From: an uncultured Desulfobacca sp.
GTDB lineage: Bacteria; Desulfobacterota; Desulfobaccia; Desulfobaccales; Desulfobaccaceae
DNA length: 11,886 bases
NCBI GenBank assembly: GCA_937958145.1
Contig: CALGOE010000218.1
Location: 1 to 11,886, forward strand
Direction of reading: 5' to 3'
A program made the translations under genes and the position numbers. Below the pieces are notes generated by a model. The model was not told where the DNA came from. It saw nothing but the letters and a program-made list of their open reading frames with translations, and did no database searches. Below are positions 1 to 6,887 of the stretch, piece after piece; positions within the stretch are counted from its first letter, which is position 1, and each line of letters starts with the position of its first letter.

Positions 1-218
1 GCCTGGCTCTCCAGCTCCGGGGGCACGAATCGATGTCGGGGCACCGCCGCCATGGCCGCTAATACCTGGGGGTCGGTGATATCCCGCCCTTGCAGATCCT
101 GCGCCACCATACGGCGCCGGGCGGCTTCATAGCGATCGTCCGCACCTGCTCCAGCAGTGAATACTCCCGCCAGGCACAGCCCCACCAGAATTCCCAGCAA
201 ACCCAAGGTTACCCTCAT
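1..218 (-). CDS. pcm: Protein-L-isoaspartate O-methyltransferase with signal peptide, N-terminal fragment
   Basis: Only the first 72 codons are visible; the gene continues past position 1. Family role: SAM-dependent methylation of L-isoaspartyl residues in damaged proteins, starting their repair. After a hydrophobic N-terminus the protein reads RYEAARRRMVAQDLQGRDI, then TDPQVLAAMAAVPRHRFVPP. This matches the conserved family opening (R-x-x-M-V, then D-x-x-V-L-x-A-M, then V-P-R-H-x-F-V-P), so the family call is good although the SAM-binding motifs lie outside. Residues 1-26 (one Arg, a run of L/G/V, then AGAGA before DD) look like a Sec signal peptide with an A-x-A cleavage site. There is no convincing lipobox around Cys15. 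The ATG at 218 is supported by GGGAGG (225-230) six bases upstream. It lies 158 bp downstream of rpe and may be co-transcribed. The signal peptide is unexpected because SAM is cytosolic. Confidence 0.8.
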   Translation of the reverse strand, partial: MRVTLGLLGILVGLCLAGVFTAGAGADDRYEAARRRMVAQDLQGRDITDPQVLAAMAAVPRHRFVPPELESQ

Positions 219-321
219 CCTCGTCCTCCCGGACAACCGATAGATTGTGAAAAAAAGCTGTCAGGGCAAATGGTTAGCGACGGGAGCCCCGGTCTCCTCT
301 TCGAATAACCATCGCCACGGC

Positions 322-342
322 GCCCTGACCGTCTCTCAGGGC
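322..342 (-). terminator. Small hairpin between rpe and pcm (weak attenuator/terminator candidate)
   Basis: A 7-bp inverted repeat, GCCCTGA and TCAGGGC, is separated by a 7-nt loop, 35 bp after the rpe stop codon. No T-run follows directly. The only T-tract in this gap (about 250-256, seven T on the minus strand) lies some 65 bases further on and is not preceded by a clear stem. It may weakly attenuate transcription into pcm or simply stabilise the rpe mRNA 3' end. Confidence 0.25.
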
Positions 343-376
343 CGGCCAGCCAAAGATTGGCGGTGGAAATCCTGCC

Positions 377-1060
377 TCAAGTTTCCTGCTCCCGATCCTG
401 CAAGGCGGCGTCGATGCGGGCCCGCAGGGCAGCAATGGTGGCCCCATAATCGTCCGTGCCAAAAATGGCGCTGCCGGCCACAAAGATTTCGGCCCCGGCC
501 TGGGCCAGGTCGACGACGGTATCCAGATTGACGCCGCCATCGACGGCAAGGTGCACCGGATATCCGGCCGCCGCCACCAGTTGGCGCAGGCGGCGCACTT
601 TGGGGATCATGGCGGGAATAAAGCTCTGCCCGCCAAAGCCGGGATTGACCGTCATGATCAGGACCATGTCGGTCTCGGCCAAGACATACGAAATCGCCTC
701 CGGCGGCGTGGAGGGATTTAGGACCACGCCAGCTTGACACCCCAGACGCCGGATTTCCCGCAGGGTGCGGTGCAGATGCGGCGACGTCTCCACATGCACG
801 GCAATGAGATTGGCCCCGGCCCGGGCAAAATCCTCCAGATAACGCTCCGGTTGGCTGATCATCAGATGGACATCAAAGGGCACGTCCGTCAACGGCCGCA
901 GGGCCGCAATGACCGGCGGTCCGATGGTGATATTGGGGACAAAATGCCCGTCCATGACATCCAGATGCAGCCAGTCGGCGCCGGCTGCAACCACAGCAGC
1001 AATTTCTTCCCCCAAACGGGCAAAATCGGCCGACAGGAGAGAGGGGGCAATGATGGCCAT
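377..1060 (-). CDS. rpe: Ribulose-phosphate 3-epimerase
   Basis: This cytosolic metal-dependent enzyme interconverts D-ribulose 5-phosphate and D-xylulose 5-phosphate in the pentose phosphate and related sugar-phosphate pathways. The 227-residue product has the usual family length and a complete TIM-barrel signature. It opens with IAPSLLSADFARL (Ser8). HLDVMDGHFVPNITIGP follows at 32-48, with metal ligands His32 and Asp34. Then come HLMI with His65, VNPGFGGQSF at 138-147 (phosphate loop), AVDGGVN with catalytic Asp174, and VAGSAIFG at 194-201 (second phosphate site). The ATG at 1060 has CGGGAG (1068-1073) seven bases upstream and directly precedes the conserved N-terminus, so the start is secure. 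It follows the phosphatase gene by 144 bp and precedes pcm by 158 bp. Nothing is missing or unusual in it. Confidence 0.97.
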   Translation of the reverse strand: MAIIAPSLLSADFARLGEEIAAVVAAGADWLHLDVMDGHFVPNITIGPPVIAALRPLTDVPFDVHLMISQPERYLEDFARAGANLIAVHVETSPHLHRTLREIRRLGCQAGVVLNPSTPPEAISYVLAETDMVLIMTVNPGFGGQSFIPAMIPKVRRLRQLVAAAGYPVHLAVDGGVNLDTVVDLAQAGAEIFVAGSAIFGTDDYGATIAALRARIDAALQDREQET

Positions 1061-1204
1061 GCCGAAACTCCCGAAAACAAGATTGGCACCGTATCAATCG
1101 AGAAAACGACTCAGGTTGCTGTGCCGTGGACCGGTCTGCCGCCATCAGACCCGATCAGTTTCATCATATCAGGGCAGCCGCGGTTGGAAAACCAAAAAAT
1201 CGGC

Positions 1205-2278
1205 TCAGCGGCCGGAAGCGGCGGTCCCTGCCGTGGCCAATTGATGAAAGAACAGTTGGACAAATTTGCCGGAAGCCACCTCCGGGAGGAGGAAATCGGG
1301 GGGGGCCGCTTTCCCGGTGTCGCTGCCGGCCAAGGCGGCATAGACTCGCTGCGACAGGCTCTGCAGGGTGGCGTCAGCCTGATTCCGGAGATCTGCCGGA
1401 GCTGCGGCCGGCAGATCGAAGAGGCGACAGGACAGCGGCCGGCTGGGGAAAACCAGACACTCCTCGTACAGATTCAAAGGGCAGAGCAGGTCGGCGGCCC
1501 GGTAGGCTGCTAAAAACCCTTCTCCCTGCTCAGCTTCCGAGGCTCTGAGCTCTTTGATGCTCCGGAGGGCGGCCACGGCGCGCTCGACGATCAGCTGGCG
1601 ATCCCGGCGGCCGAGATGGGCATTGATGATATGATGCAGGTAAACCGCTTCGATAAAGGTCAATCGCACCGGTTCCCGGCAGCAGCGGCTATGGCCCTGA
1701 CCGCAAAGGGCCTCGCCGCCCCGCTCCAGGCAGGCGTCCACCTGGGACCAGATTTCCTCCAATTCGGCGAAATAGGGGAAGAGATCGACAATCTGCTTGC
1801 TCTCCAGGGACGGCTCCCGGATGGTGAGGGGCTTTTCTTTTTTCCCGTACTTGCGGATAAACCACCACTGATCGAAATTGGCCGGTTTGGATTTCAGGCC
1901 TTTGAGCTTTTTGCCGGCCAATTTATGGCCCAGTCCCTTGCGCAGGAGATAGGCATTGACCACGGTGCCGGTGCGACCGATGCCGTAGCGGCAATGGACC
2001 AGGACTTTTTTCCCTAAAAACAGGCATTCGTCCAGCCAATCCAGGGCCTTTTCCAACTCCTGGAGATCCGGCGCCTCTTCATCCGGGATGGGGAAATAAT
2101 AGACTTCGAACCCGGCCTCGGCCTCGATCCAATGGAGATCGCAAAATTCGGCGCACAGATTCATGATGGCGGTTATCCCCTGTTCTTTGAGACTGTCCAG
2201 GGCCTCGTAGGACATGGGCGCCTGTCCGACCGCCAGGCTATCGGTCAGCCAATCGAGTTGGTAGGAAGAGTTTTTCAT
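1205..2278 (-). CDS. Dual-specificity-type protein phosphatase fused to a YkgJ-like cysteine-cluster domain
   Basis: The 357-residue protein has two parts. Residues ~5-150 form a cysteine-dependent phosphatase of the dual-specificity/tyrosine type. The P-loop is HCRYGIGRTG, with nucleophile Cys96 and Arg102 (C-x5-R), and Asp66 in PIPDEEAPD sits 30 residues upstream where the general acid of such enzymes lies. Residues ~185-295 carry two cysteine groups: C192-x6-CC (199-200) and C266, C274, C284 in CPLNLYEECLVFPSRPLSCR. This pattern resembles the YkgJ/UPF0153 family, thought to bind zinc or an iron-sulfur cluster. By family, the first half hydrolyses phosphate from protein or another phosphorylated substrate; the true substrate is unknown. 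No signal peptide or membrane segment is visible, so it is probably cytosolic. The ATG at 2278 fits the domain start, but no Shine-Dalgarno precedes it. It is separated from upstream and downstream genes by 244 and 144 bp and may be its own unit. Confidence 0.85.
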   Translation of the reverse strand: MKNSSYQLDWLTDSLAVGQAPMSYEALDSLKEQGITAIMNLCAEFCDLHWIEAEAGFEVYYFPIPDEEAPDLQELEKALDWLDECLFLGKKVLVHCRYGIGRTGTVVNAYLLRKGLGHKLAGKKLKGLKSKPANFDQWWFIRKYGKKEKPLTIREPSLESKQIVDLFPYFAELEEIWSQVDACLERGGEALCGQGHSRCCREPVRLTFIEAVYLHHIINAHLGRRDRQLIVERAVAALRSIKELRASEAEQGEGFLAAYRAADLLCPLNLYEECLVFPSRPLSCRLFDLPAAAPADLRNQADATLQSLSQRVYAALAGSDTGKAAPPDFLLPEVASGKFVQLFFHQLATAGTAASGR

Positions 2279-2329
2279 AGTCAGCCATTGTCAAAGAGAT
2301 TTTTTTGCCTGGTCAGGGAAGGCGAGGAA

Positions 2330-2383
2330 CCTTTCGTTTATGTGGGTGGGCATTGCCCTTTCGTTTATGTGGGTGGGCATTGC
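2330..2383. repeat. Two tandem copies of a 27-bp unit
   Basis: The 27-base unit beginning CCTTTCGTTTATGTGGGTGG and ending GCATTGC occurs twice without interruption (2330-2356 and 2357-2383). The second copy runs directly into the 28-bp repeat block, sharing the GGGCATTGCCC core. The block lies between the phosphatase start and the PEP-synthase-like gene's stop, so it is intergenic. Confidence 0.9.
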
Positions 2384-2471
2384 CCACCCTACAGGATATG
2401 TCGGGCATTGCCCACCCTACAGGATATGTCGGGCATTGCCCACCCTACAGGATATGTCGGGCATTGCCCAC
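2375..2471. repeat. Tandem 28-bp repeats with a palindromic GGGCATTGCCC core
   Basis: Three contiguous 28-base units start at 2375, 2403 and 2431, each beginning GGGCATTGCCCACCCTACAG and ending in GATATGTC. A partial, degenerating fourth copy starts at 2459. Every unit contains GGGCA-T-TGCCC. In the first, the flanks extend this to a 9-bp inverted repeat, GGGTGGGCA (2371-2379) with TGCCCACCC (2381-2389). There is no unique sequence between units, so it is not a CRISPR array. The 28-base period shifts reading frame each copy and reading frames through it do not look like protein, so it is non-coding. It could be a REP-like or MITE-like palindromic element that expanded by slippage. Confidence 0.92.
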
Positions 2472-2522
2472 TCTCCATCAACCGGCAAGGAAAAGGTCTT
2501 TTCGTCCGCACCAGGCTTATTG

Positions 2523-5000
2523 TCAAAGGAGCAGGTGCTTGTAGCGTTCCTGAAAAGAGGCCACCAGGCCGGTTACGTCGGCCTCATCGGCCAGCGCCAG
2601 GTCCAGGAGCTGGCATTTGCCCTGTAAGACGCCCCAGAGGGTCAGCCGGGAGAGGATGGCGTCTGCCGGCAGTCGGGCCACGCGGGCCTCCAACAGATCC
2701 CCTTGGGTCTTGACCTGAAAGCCGGCCCAGAGCAGGATGGCCTCAATAAACCGCAGCCGCCTGAGGCGGTTTTCATACTGCCCGCCGCCGCCCTTGAAGC
2801 GGAAAGCGATGTAATTGGCATCAGGACGGTCACTGCACAGGGTGTCCAGCACCGCCAGGTGGTAGCCGAAGCGCAGCAAGAGATGGAGATAATCCGGGGC
2901 CAGGAGGGCGTAGCTGGCCAAACCGGCGCTTTTCAGACTCATCAGACCGGCGCTGATCTGGTCCAGGCGCTCCCAATCCAGATATTTCAGACCGCGGTGC
3001 CAGACGACGTCCGGGTGGGTCAGCCCCTGCCAGCAGGCCTGGAAAGGCGGGGAAAGGATCTGGTCAACCGCGACCCCCTTGGTTTTGACCGGGGCCGGCG
3101 CCAGACAGGGCTCCAACTCCAGGACGTAGACGGTAAGAGGCAGATCGGTTAGCAAGGGTCGGGCCCGGCCGAGACTTTGGCCACGGCGCCCCCCCAGAGA
3201 AAACATCTCCACCATGCCCATTTCATGGCAGAATCGGATCAGATCATGGAGGCTGCGGCAGTCTTCGGGCCGAAAATTCGGGCTGGTGGGGTCCAAAAGG
3301 TGCAGGGGAGCGATAACGGCCAGGACTTGCTGGAGGCGGGCCTGGAAAGGGGAACGGCTCTCCCAGCCCTTTGGGCGACTGGCCATAACCATGTTCTCGC
3401 CGCCCTCGTAAATGCCTCGGTTATCGGCGTCGACGATAACCTGGGTGCCCGGCGCCAGGAGGCGAGTGGCATGGGCCAGGCCACAGATAACCGGCAGGCC
3501 GAATTCCCGGGCCACTGAAGCAAAATGGCTGGCCGGACTGCCGCTTTCGGCCACCACGGCCCGGAGCTGGTCAATGATGCCGGCCAGCAGGGGAGACAGG
3601 GTGGTGGTCACCAGGACGCTCCCCGCCGGCACCTGGCCCAGGGCTGTTTCGTTCTGCAGAATAAAGACCCGGCCGGCGCCGATCCCTGGACTGGCCGTCA
3701 TGCCGCCGGCCAGCAGGAGCCGCTGCTCCCCGGCTGCGGGATGAGGTGCCCCGGCCTCGCCGACACTGTTGGCGCCGTGATCGTGCAAGGGCCGGGATTG
3801 CAGGATGTAGGCCTGCCCGCTCTTATCCAGGCACCATTCAATATCCTGGGGAGCACCGAAAAGCTCTTCCAGACGCAGCCCCCAGGCGGCCAACGCCACC
3901 GCCACAGCCGGCAGGAGACAGGACCCGGCCTGGCTCCACGGCTCGTGCAGACGGGGTGGGGTTTCACGGGTCAAGGACAGGACTTCCGGGATAACCGTGC
4001 CGTCCACCAATTGTTGACAGTGGCCGCAGACGGCGTAGAGGTTAAGAGGCACGGGCTCATCCTGGCGCCCCGACAGGGCCCGGGTATAGATGACCCCACT
4101 CACCACCGCCTCGAGCATGGCCAGGACCAGGACGGCCATGGGCGTTTCCTGGTCCAGCAGGCCGCTGCGGAGCCGATAGCTGACGGCCCGGGCGGAATAT
4201 TTACTGGCCACCACTTCTTTATAGGCCGCCAGGAGGTCCGCCTCGGTCAGATTGGGCAGGCTGGTATATTGCCCGGCAAAGGACAGTTCGCCATCTTCAC
4301 TGACGGCGCTGCTGCGGGCGATCCAGGGGCCGGGCCAGCCCTCGCTGGACAGCTCCTTTAGGCGGGCAGCGATCTCAGTGGCCAACACCGGCGGGATCTG
4401 GGCCTGGCGGATGAGAGCAGTCATCTCGTCAGCCAGACGGCTCAGCCCGTCCCAGTCATCCAATGTAACCTCGGCGAGCAGTTGGTTGAGGCGCGGCCGC
4501 AGGTTATTGTATGCCAAAAAAAGGCCATAGGCCCGGGTGGTGATGACAAATCCGGGGGGGGTGGGCAGACCGGCTTCCTGCTGCACCCGGCCCAGGGCCC
4601 AGGCCTTCCCCCCCACCAAAGCCGGGTGTTGAGCGGCCTCGGCCAAAGAAAGGGTATAGGGGGGATCGGTCTGATCCGGCGGCGGGTTTAGGAGCGGGGG
4701 CAGGAGCGCCACAATCTGGTCGAAACGGCTCGTTAAGGCGGTGTAGCGGCCAGGATGCATGGCCTGCAAGGTCTGGATCAGCGCCGCCACAGCCTGGCAG
4801 AGACGCCTGGCCAAGCTCTCGACCCGGGCCCAATCAACCGGGGGGCGCAGCCGCCCGAGCTCCTCCAGATCGGTGAGGAGCTCCAAACAGGCCTGATCAT
4901 GCTGCAGCAGGTCCTTGAACAGCCGGTATTTTCGCTGCAGTTGGCGGCTGGGCCAGAACACCTCGGCCAGCCAGTGGCAAAGGCGCGCCGTCAGGTTCAT
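2523..5000 (-). CDS. PEP-synthase-like protein: ATP-grasp and phosphohistidine domains with a divergent C-terminal domain
   Basis: The 825-residue protein starts with ~110 mostly helical residues. A PEP/pyruvate-dikinase-type ATP-grasp domain follows at ~115-405: VGGKAWALGRV at 129-139, IARSSAVSEDGELSFAGQY at 227-245, and DIEWCLDKSGQAYILQSRPL at 386-405. The swivelling phosphohistidine domain spans ~428-533, with SGSPASHFASVAREFGLP and probable catalytic His492. In PEP synthase, PPDK, glucan water dikinase and rifampin phosphotransferase these two domains pass phosphate from ATP through the histidine to a third domain. Here the expected PEP/pyruvate TIM barrel is absent; residues ~550-825 instead show features such as RSLHDLIRFCHEMGM and FRFKGGGG. 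The acceptor is therefore unknown, and calling it ppsA would be unsafe. It starts 39 bp after the alpha-glucan phosphorylase stop and is probably co-transcribed with it. Only a weak GGTGG precedes the ATG. I recall similar proteins in deltaproteobacteria but know of no proven function. Confidence 0.82.
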   Translation of the reverse strand: MNLTARLCHWLAEVFWPSRQLQRKYRLFKDLLQHDQACLELLTDLEELGRLRPPVDWARVESLARRLCQAVAALIQTLQAMHPGRYTALTSRFDQIVALLPPLLNPPPDQTDPPYTLSLAEAAQHPALVGGKAWALGRVQQEAGLPTPPGFVITTRAYGLFLAYNNLRPRLNQLLAEVTLDDWDGLSRLADEMTALIRQAQIPPVLATEIAARLKELSSEGWPGPWIARSSAVSEDGELSFAGQYTSLPNLTEADLLAAYKEVVASKYSARAVSYRLRSGLLDQETPMAVLVLAMLEAVVSGVIYTRALSGRQDEPVPLNLYAVCGHCQQLVDGTVIPEVLSLTRETPPRLHEPWSQAGSCLLPAVAVALAAWGLRLEELFGAPQDIEWCLDKSGQAYILQSRPLHDHGANSVGEAGAPHPAAGEQRLLLAGGMTASPGIGAGRVFILQNETALGQVPAGSVLVTTTLSPLLAGIIDQLRAVVAESGSPASHFASVAREFGLPVICGLAHATRLLAPGTQVIVDADNRGIYEGGENMVMASRPKGWESRSPFQARLQQVLAVIAPLHLLDPTSPNFRPEDCRSLHDLIRFCHEMGMVEMFSLGGRRGQSLGRARPLLTDLPLTVYVLELEPCLAPAPVKTKGVAVDQILSPPFQACWQGLTHPDVVWHRGLKYLDWERLDQISAGLMSLKSAGLASYALLAPDYLHLLLRFGYHLAVLDTLCSDRPDANYIAFRFKGGGGQYENRLRRLRFIEAILLWAGFQVKTQGDLLEARVARLPADAILSRLTLWGVLQGKCQLLDLALADEADVTGLVASFQERYKHLLL

Positions 5001-5039
5001 GGTACCACCAAGGCCTGGATGAAAAAGGTTTTTGGAGGC

Positions 5040-6776
5040 TTAATCATCCGGCTGTCGATCTAAGACCCGGCCCTGAACTTCGTAGGCATTCATGACGTAT
5101 TGGGACAGCATCCGTTGGGTGTTAAAAAAGGAGCCGTTCAAAGCGATGGTGGAGCGCCTGACCTGGGCGTAGCGTTCGGGCCGGCCGTAAAAGAGGGGGA
5201 GGATGACCCGTTCCAGCTTCTCGTAGAGCGAGTTGGCATCGTGGGTGTAATCTTCCGGTGGATAGCTGCTGTTGCCGATGGACCAGCCGGTGACATTTTC
5301 CACGTGCCCTTCGATCCACCAGCCGTCCAGGACGCTGAAGCTGGGAACGCCGTTGAGGGCGGCCTTCATGCCGCTGGTGCCCGAGGCCTCCTGGGGCCGG
5401 AGAGGCGTATTCAGCCAGAGATCGACCCCGGCGCACATGAGTTTGCCCAACGCCATGTCATAATTTTCCAGATAGACCACCGGCACGGCGTCGGCCAGGG
5501 CCTGGGCGGCGGCAAAGACCCGCCGGATCATGTCTTTCCCACCCAGATCTTGGGGGTGGGCCTTGCCGCCGTAGATGATCTGGAAGGGGCCGATCTGTTG
5601 GGCCAGCCAGCGGAGCCGCTCCAGATCGGTGAAGAGCAGGTCCTGGCGTTTATAGGCCGTGGCGCGGCGGGCAAAACCCAGGGTAAGGGTTTTTTCGGCC
5701 AACTCGATGCCGGTGCGTTGGCGCACGACCGCCAACAGGGCCTGCTTGGCCTGGAGGTGGGCCTGCTGGATCTCGTGCAGGGGGATGCCGATGGCATAAC
5801 GCAGATAAAAATTGTCCAGGCGCCATTCCGGGATATGCCGGTCATAGAGCTCGGCCAAAGCCGGGGCGGTCCAAGTGGCGGCGTGGACGCCGTTGGTGAT
5901 GGCGTTCACCGGATAGCCGGGAAACATGCCGGTGGAAATTTCCCCATGCCGCATGGCCACCCCATTGATATAACGGGAAAATCGCAGGGCCAGATAGGTC
6001 ATGTTCAAGGAGCCTTGCATGCAGCAGCGGGCCTCTTCCAGGAATGCCGTCCGCCCGGGCCCCAGGACCTGGCGCACTATTTCCCAGGGAAATTTATCAT
6101 GTCCGGCCGGCACCGGCGTATGGGTGGTGAAGACACAGTGGCGCCGCACGGCCTCGATGTCTTGGTCCGTAGGGAAGCCACTCCCTGCCGTCGCCACCTG
6201 GCGCTCCAGCAAGGGCAGGGTCAGCAGGGCTGAATGTCCCTCATTCATGTGATAGATGAGGTGGTTTTCATACCCCAACACCCGTAACAGGGCGACGCCG
6301 CCGATGCCCAGGACCACTTCTTGACAGAGCCGATAGTATTGGTCGCCGCCGTAGAGGTTGTCAGTGATGGTCTGGTCAAAGGGGCTATTGCCGTCAACGG
6401 CCGTATCCAGAAAATAGACGGGCACGGCGTGGCCGTTGGTCCCCCGCAGGACATAGCGCCAGGCCCGGATCTGGACTTGGCGGTCTTCAAGCGTGACCGT
6501 GACCGAATGGGGTACCGGTTCCAAAACTTCTGCCGGGTTCCAGACCTCGGGGCTTTCCGTCTGATTGCCCTGGGCATCTAAATATTGGCGCATATAACCT
6601 TGGCGGTGCAGTAGGGTCACCCCCACCATGGGCACGCCGAGATCCGCCGCCGAACGGAGGGTATCGCCGGCCAGAACGCCGAGACCGCCGCTGTAAGTAG
6701 GGATTTCCGGCTGCAGGCCGATCTCCATGGAGAAATAGGCGACGGTCCCGAAAGCCATCTTGGCAGGTAGAAACAC
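5040..6776 (-). CDS. glgP: Alpha-glucan (glycogen/maltodextrin) phosphorylase, short type
   Basis: This GT35-family, PLP-dependent cytosolic enzyme releases glucose 1-phosphate from the non-reducing ends of alpha-1,4-glucans. From the GTG at 6776 it has 578 residues, like the short archaeal/bacterial alpha-glucan family phosphorylases rather than the ~800-residue E. coli type. Near the N-terminus are AYFSMEIGLQPEIPTYSGGLGVLAGD and later HMNEGHSAL at about 176-184. FARRATAYKRQDL (about 368-380) is the phosphate-binding stretch. EASGTSGMKAALNGVPSFS contains the PLP lysine at about 471. A longer reading with TTG at 6812 is open, but no Shine-Dalgarno precedes it, whereas AGGGAGGA lies four bases before the GTG at 6776. 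The ATG at 6758 is the fallback but its spacing is poor. It follows the ATPase gene by 111 bp and precedes the PEP-synthase-like gene by 39 bp. Confidence 0.93.
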   Translation of the reverse strand: MFLPAKMAFGTVAYFSMEIGLQPEIPTYSGGLGVLAGDTLRSAADLGVPMVGVTLLHRQGYMRQYLDAQGNQTESPEVWNPAEVLEPVPHSVTVTLEDRQVQIRAWRYVLRGTNGHAVPVYFLDTAVDGNSPFDQTITDNLYGGDQYYRLCQEVVLGIGGVALLRVLGYENHLIYHMNEGHSALLTLPLLERQVATAGSGFPTDQDIEAVRRHCVFTTHTPVPAGHDKFPWEIVRQVLGPGRTAFLEEARCCMQGSLNMTYLALRFSRYINGVAMRHGEISTGMFPGYPVNAITNGVHAATWTAPALAELYDRHIPEWRLDNFYLRYAIGIPLHEIQQAHLQAKQALLAVVRQRTGIELAEKTLTLGFARRATAYKRQDLLFTDLERLRWLAQQIGPFQIIYGGKAHPQDLGGKDMIRRVFAAAQALADAVPVVYLENYDMALGKLMCAGVDLWLNTPLRPQEASGTSGMKAALNGVPSFSVLDGWWIEGHVENVTGWSIGNSSYPPEDYTHDANSLYEKLERVILPLFYGRPERYAQVRRSTIALNGSFFNTQRMLSQYVMNAYEVQGRVLDRQPDD

Positions 6777-6780
6777 TGGA

Positions 6781-6788
6781 TCCTCCCT
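6781..6788 (-). promoter_or_regulatory. Shine-Dalgarno that decides the phosphorylase start
   Basis: On the minus strand AGGGAGGA is followed by TCCA and then GTG (6774-6776), an ideal spacing. This selects the GTG over the upstream TTG at 6812, which has CCTCCTC rather than GGAGG before it, and over the ATG at 6758, which is 22 bases away. Confidence 0.75.
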
Positions 6789-6866
6789 AAAGGTCTTGAT
6801 TCCAGGGCACAAAAATAAAGAGGAGGTCGCCGGGCCGAGAGCCGTAAGCCGGACAGGAGAACACCC

Positions 6867-6883
6867 AGCGGCTGACAGCCGCT
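6867..6883 (-). terminator. Hairpin just after the ATPase stop codon
   Basis: AGCGGCT-GTC-AGCCGCT forms a perfect 7-bp GC-rich stem with a 3-nt loop, starting four bases after the TAA stop (6888-6890). No T-run follows, so it is not a classical intrinsic terminator. It may pause polymerase, protect the ATPase mRNA 3' end, or partly separate the ATPase from the phosphorylase operon. No clear promoter for the phosphorylase was found in the remaining ~90 bp. Confidence 0.4.
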
Positions 6884-6887
6884 TGCC

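Noticed and set aside
1175..1204. Inverted repeat after the phosphatase stop (AGCCG and CGGCT arms around GGTT/AACC)
   Set aside because: The stems are short and interrupted by a T-rich bulge, with no terminal T-run on the minus strand; too weak to call a terminator.
2375..2471. Possible CRISPR array (repeats of 28 bp)
   Set aside because: The units are directly contiguous with no spacers, there are only three plus a fragment, and no cas gene is near.
2132..2713. Plus-strand reading frame of 193 codons across the repeat block
   Set aside because: It spans the antisense of two well-supported genes and the 28-bp repeats, giving rotating frames (MWVGIA, GYVGHCP, RALPTL); there is no Shine-Dalgarno or recognisable domain.
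3525..4361. Plus-strand 278-codon open frame opposite the PEP-synthase-like gene
   Set aside because: It shows no domain or ribosome-binding site and lies exactly against the ATP-grasp and phosphohistidine motifs on the other strand.
2523..5000. Annotating the PEP-synthase-like gene as ppsA or as rifampin phosphotransferase
   Set aside because: The PEP/pyruvate barrel expected in PpsA is missing, and the domain order (histidine domain central rather than C-terminal) differs from rifampin phosphotransferase.
5100..6233. Plus-strand 377-codon open frame opposite the phosphorylase
   Set aside because: It is a low-complexity G/A/Q/P-rich antisense shadow typical of GC-rich coding DNA; the minus-strand frame has a full GT35 motif set.
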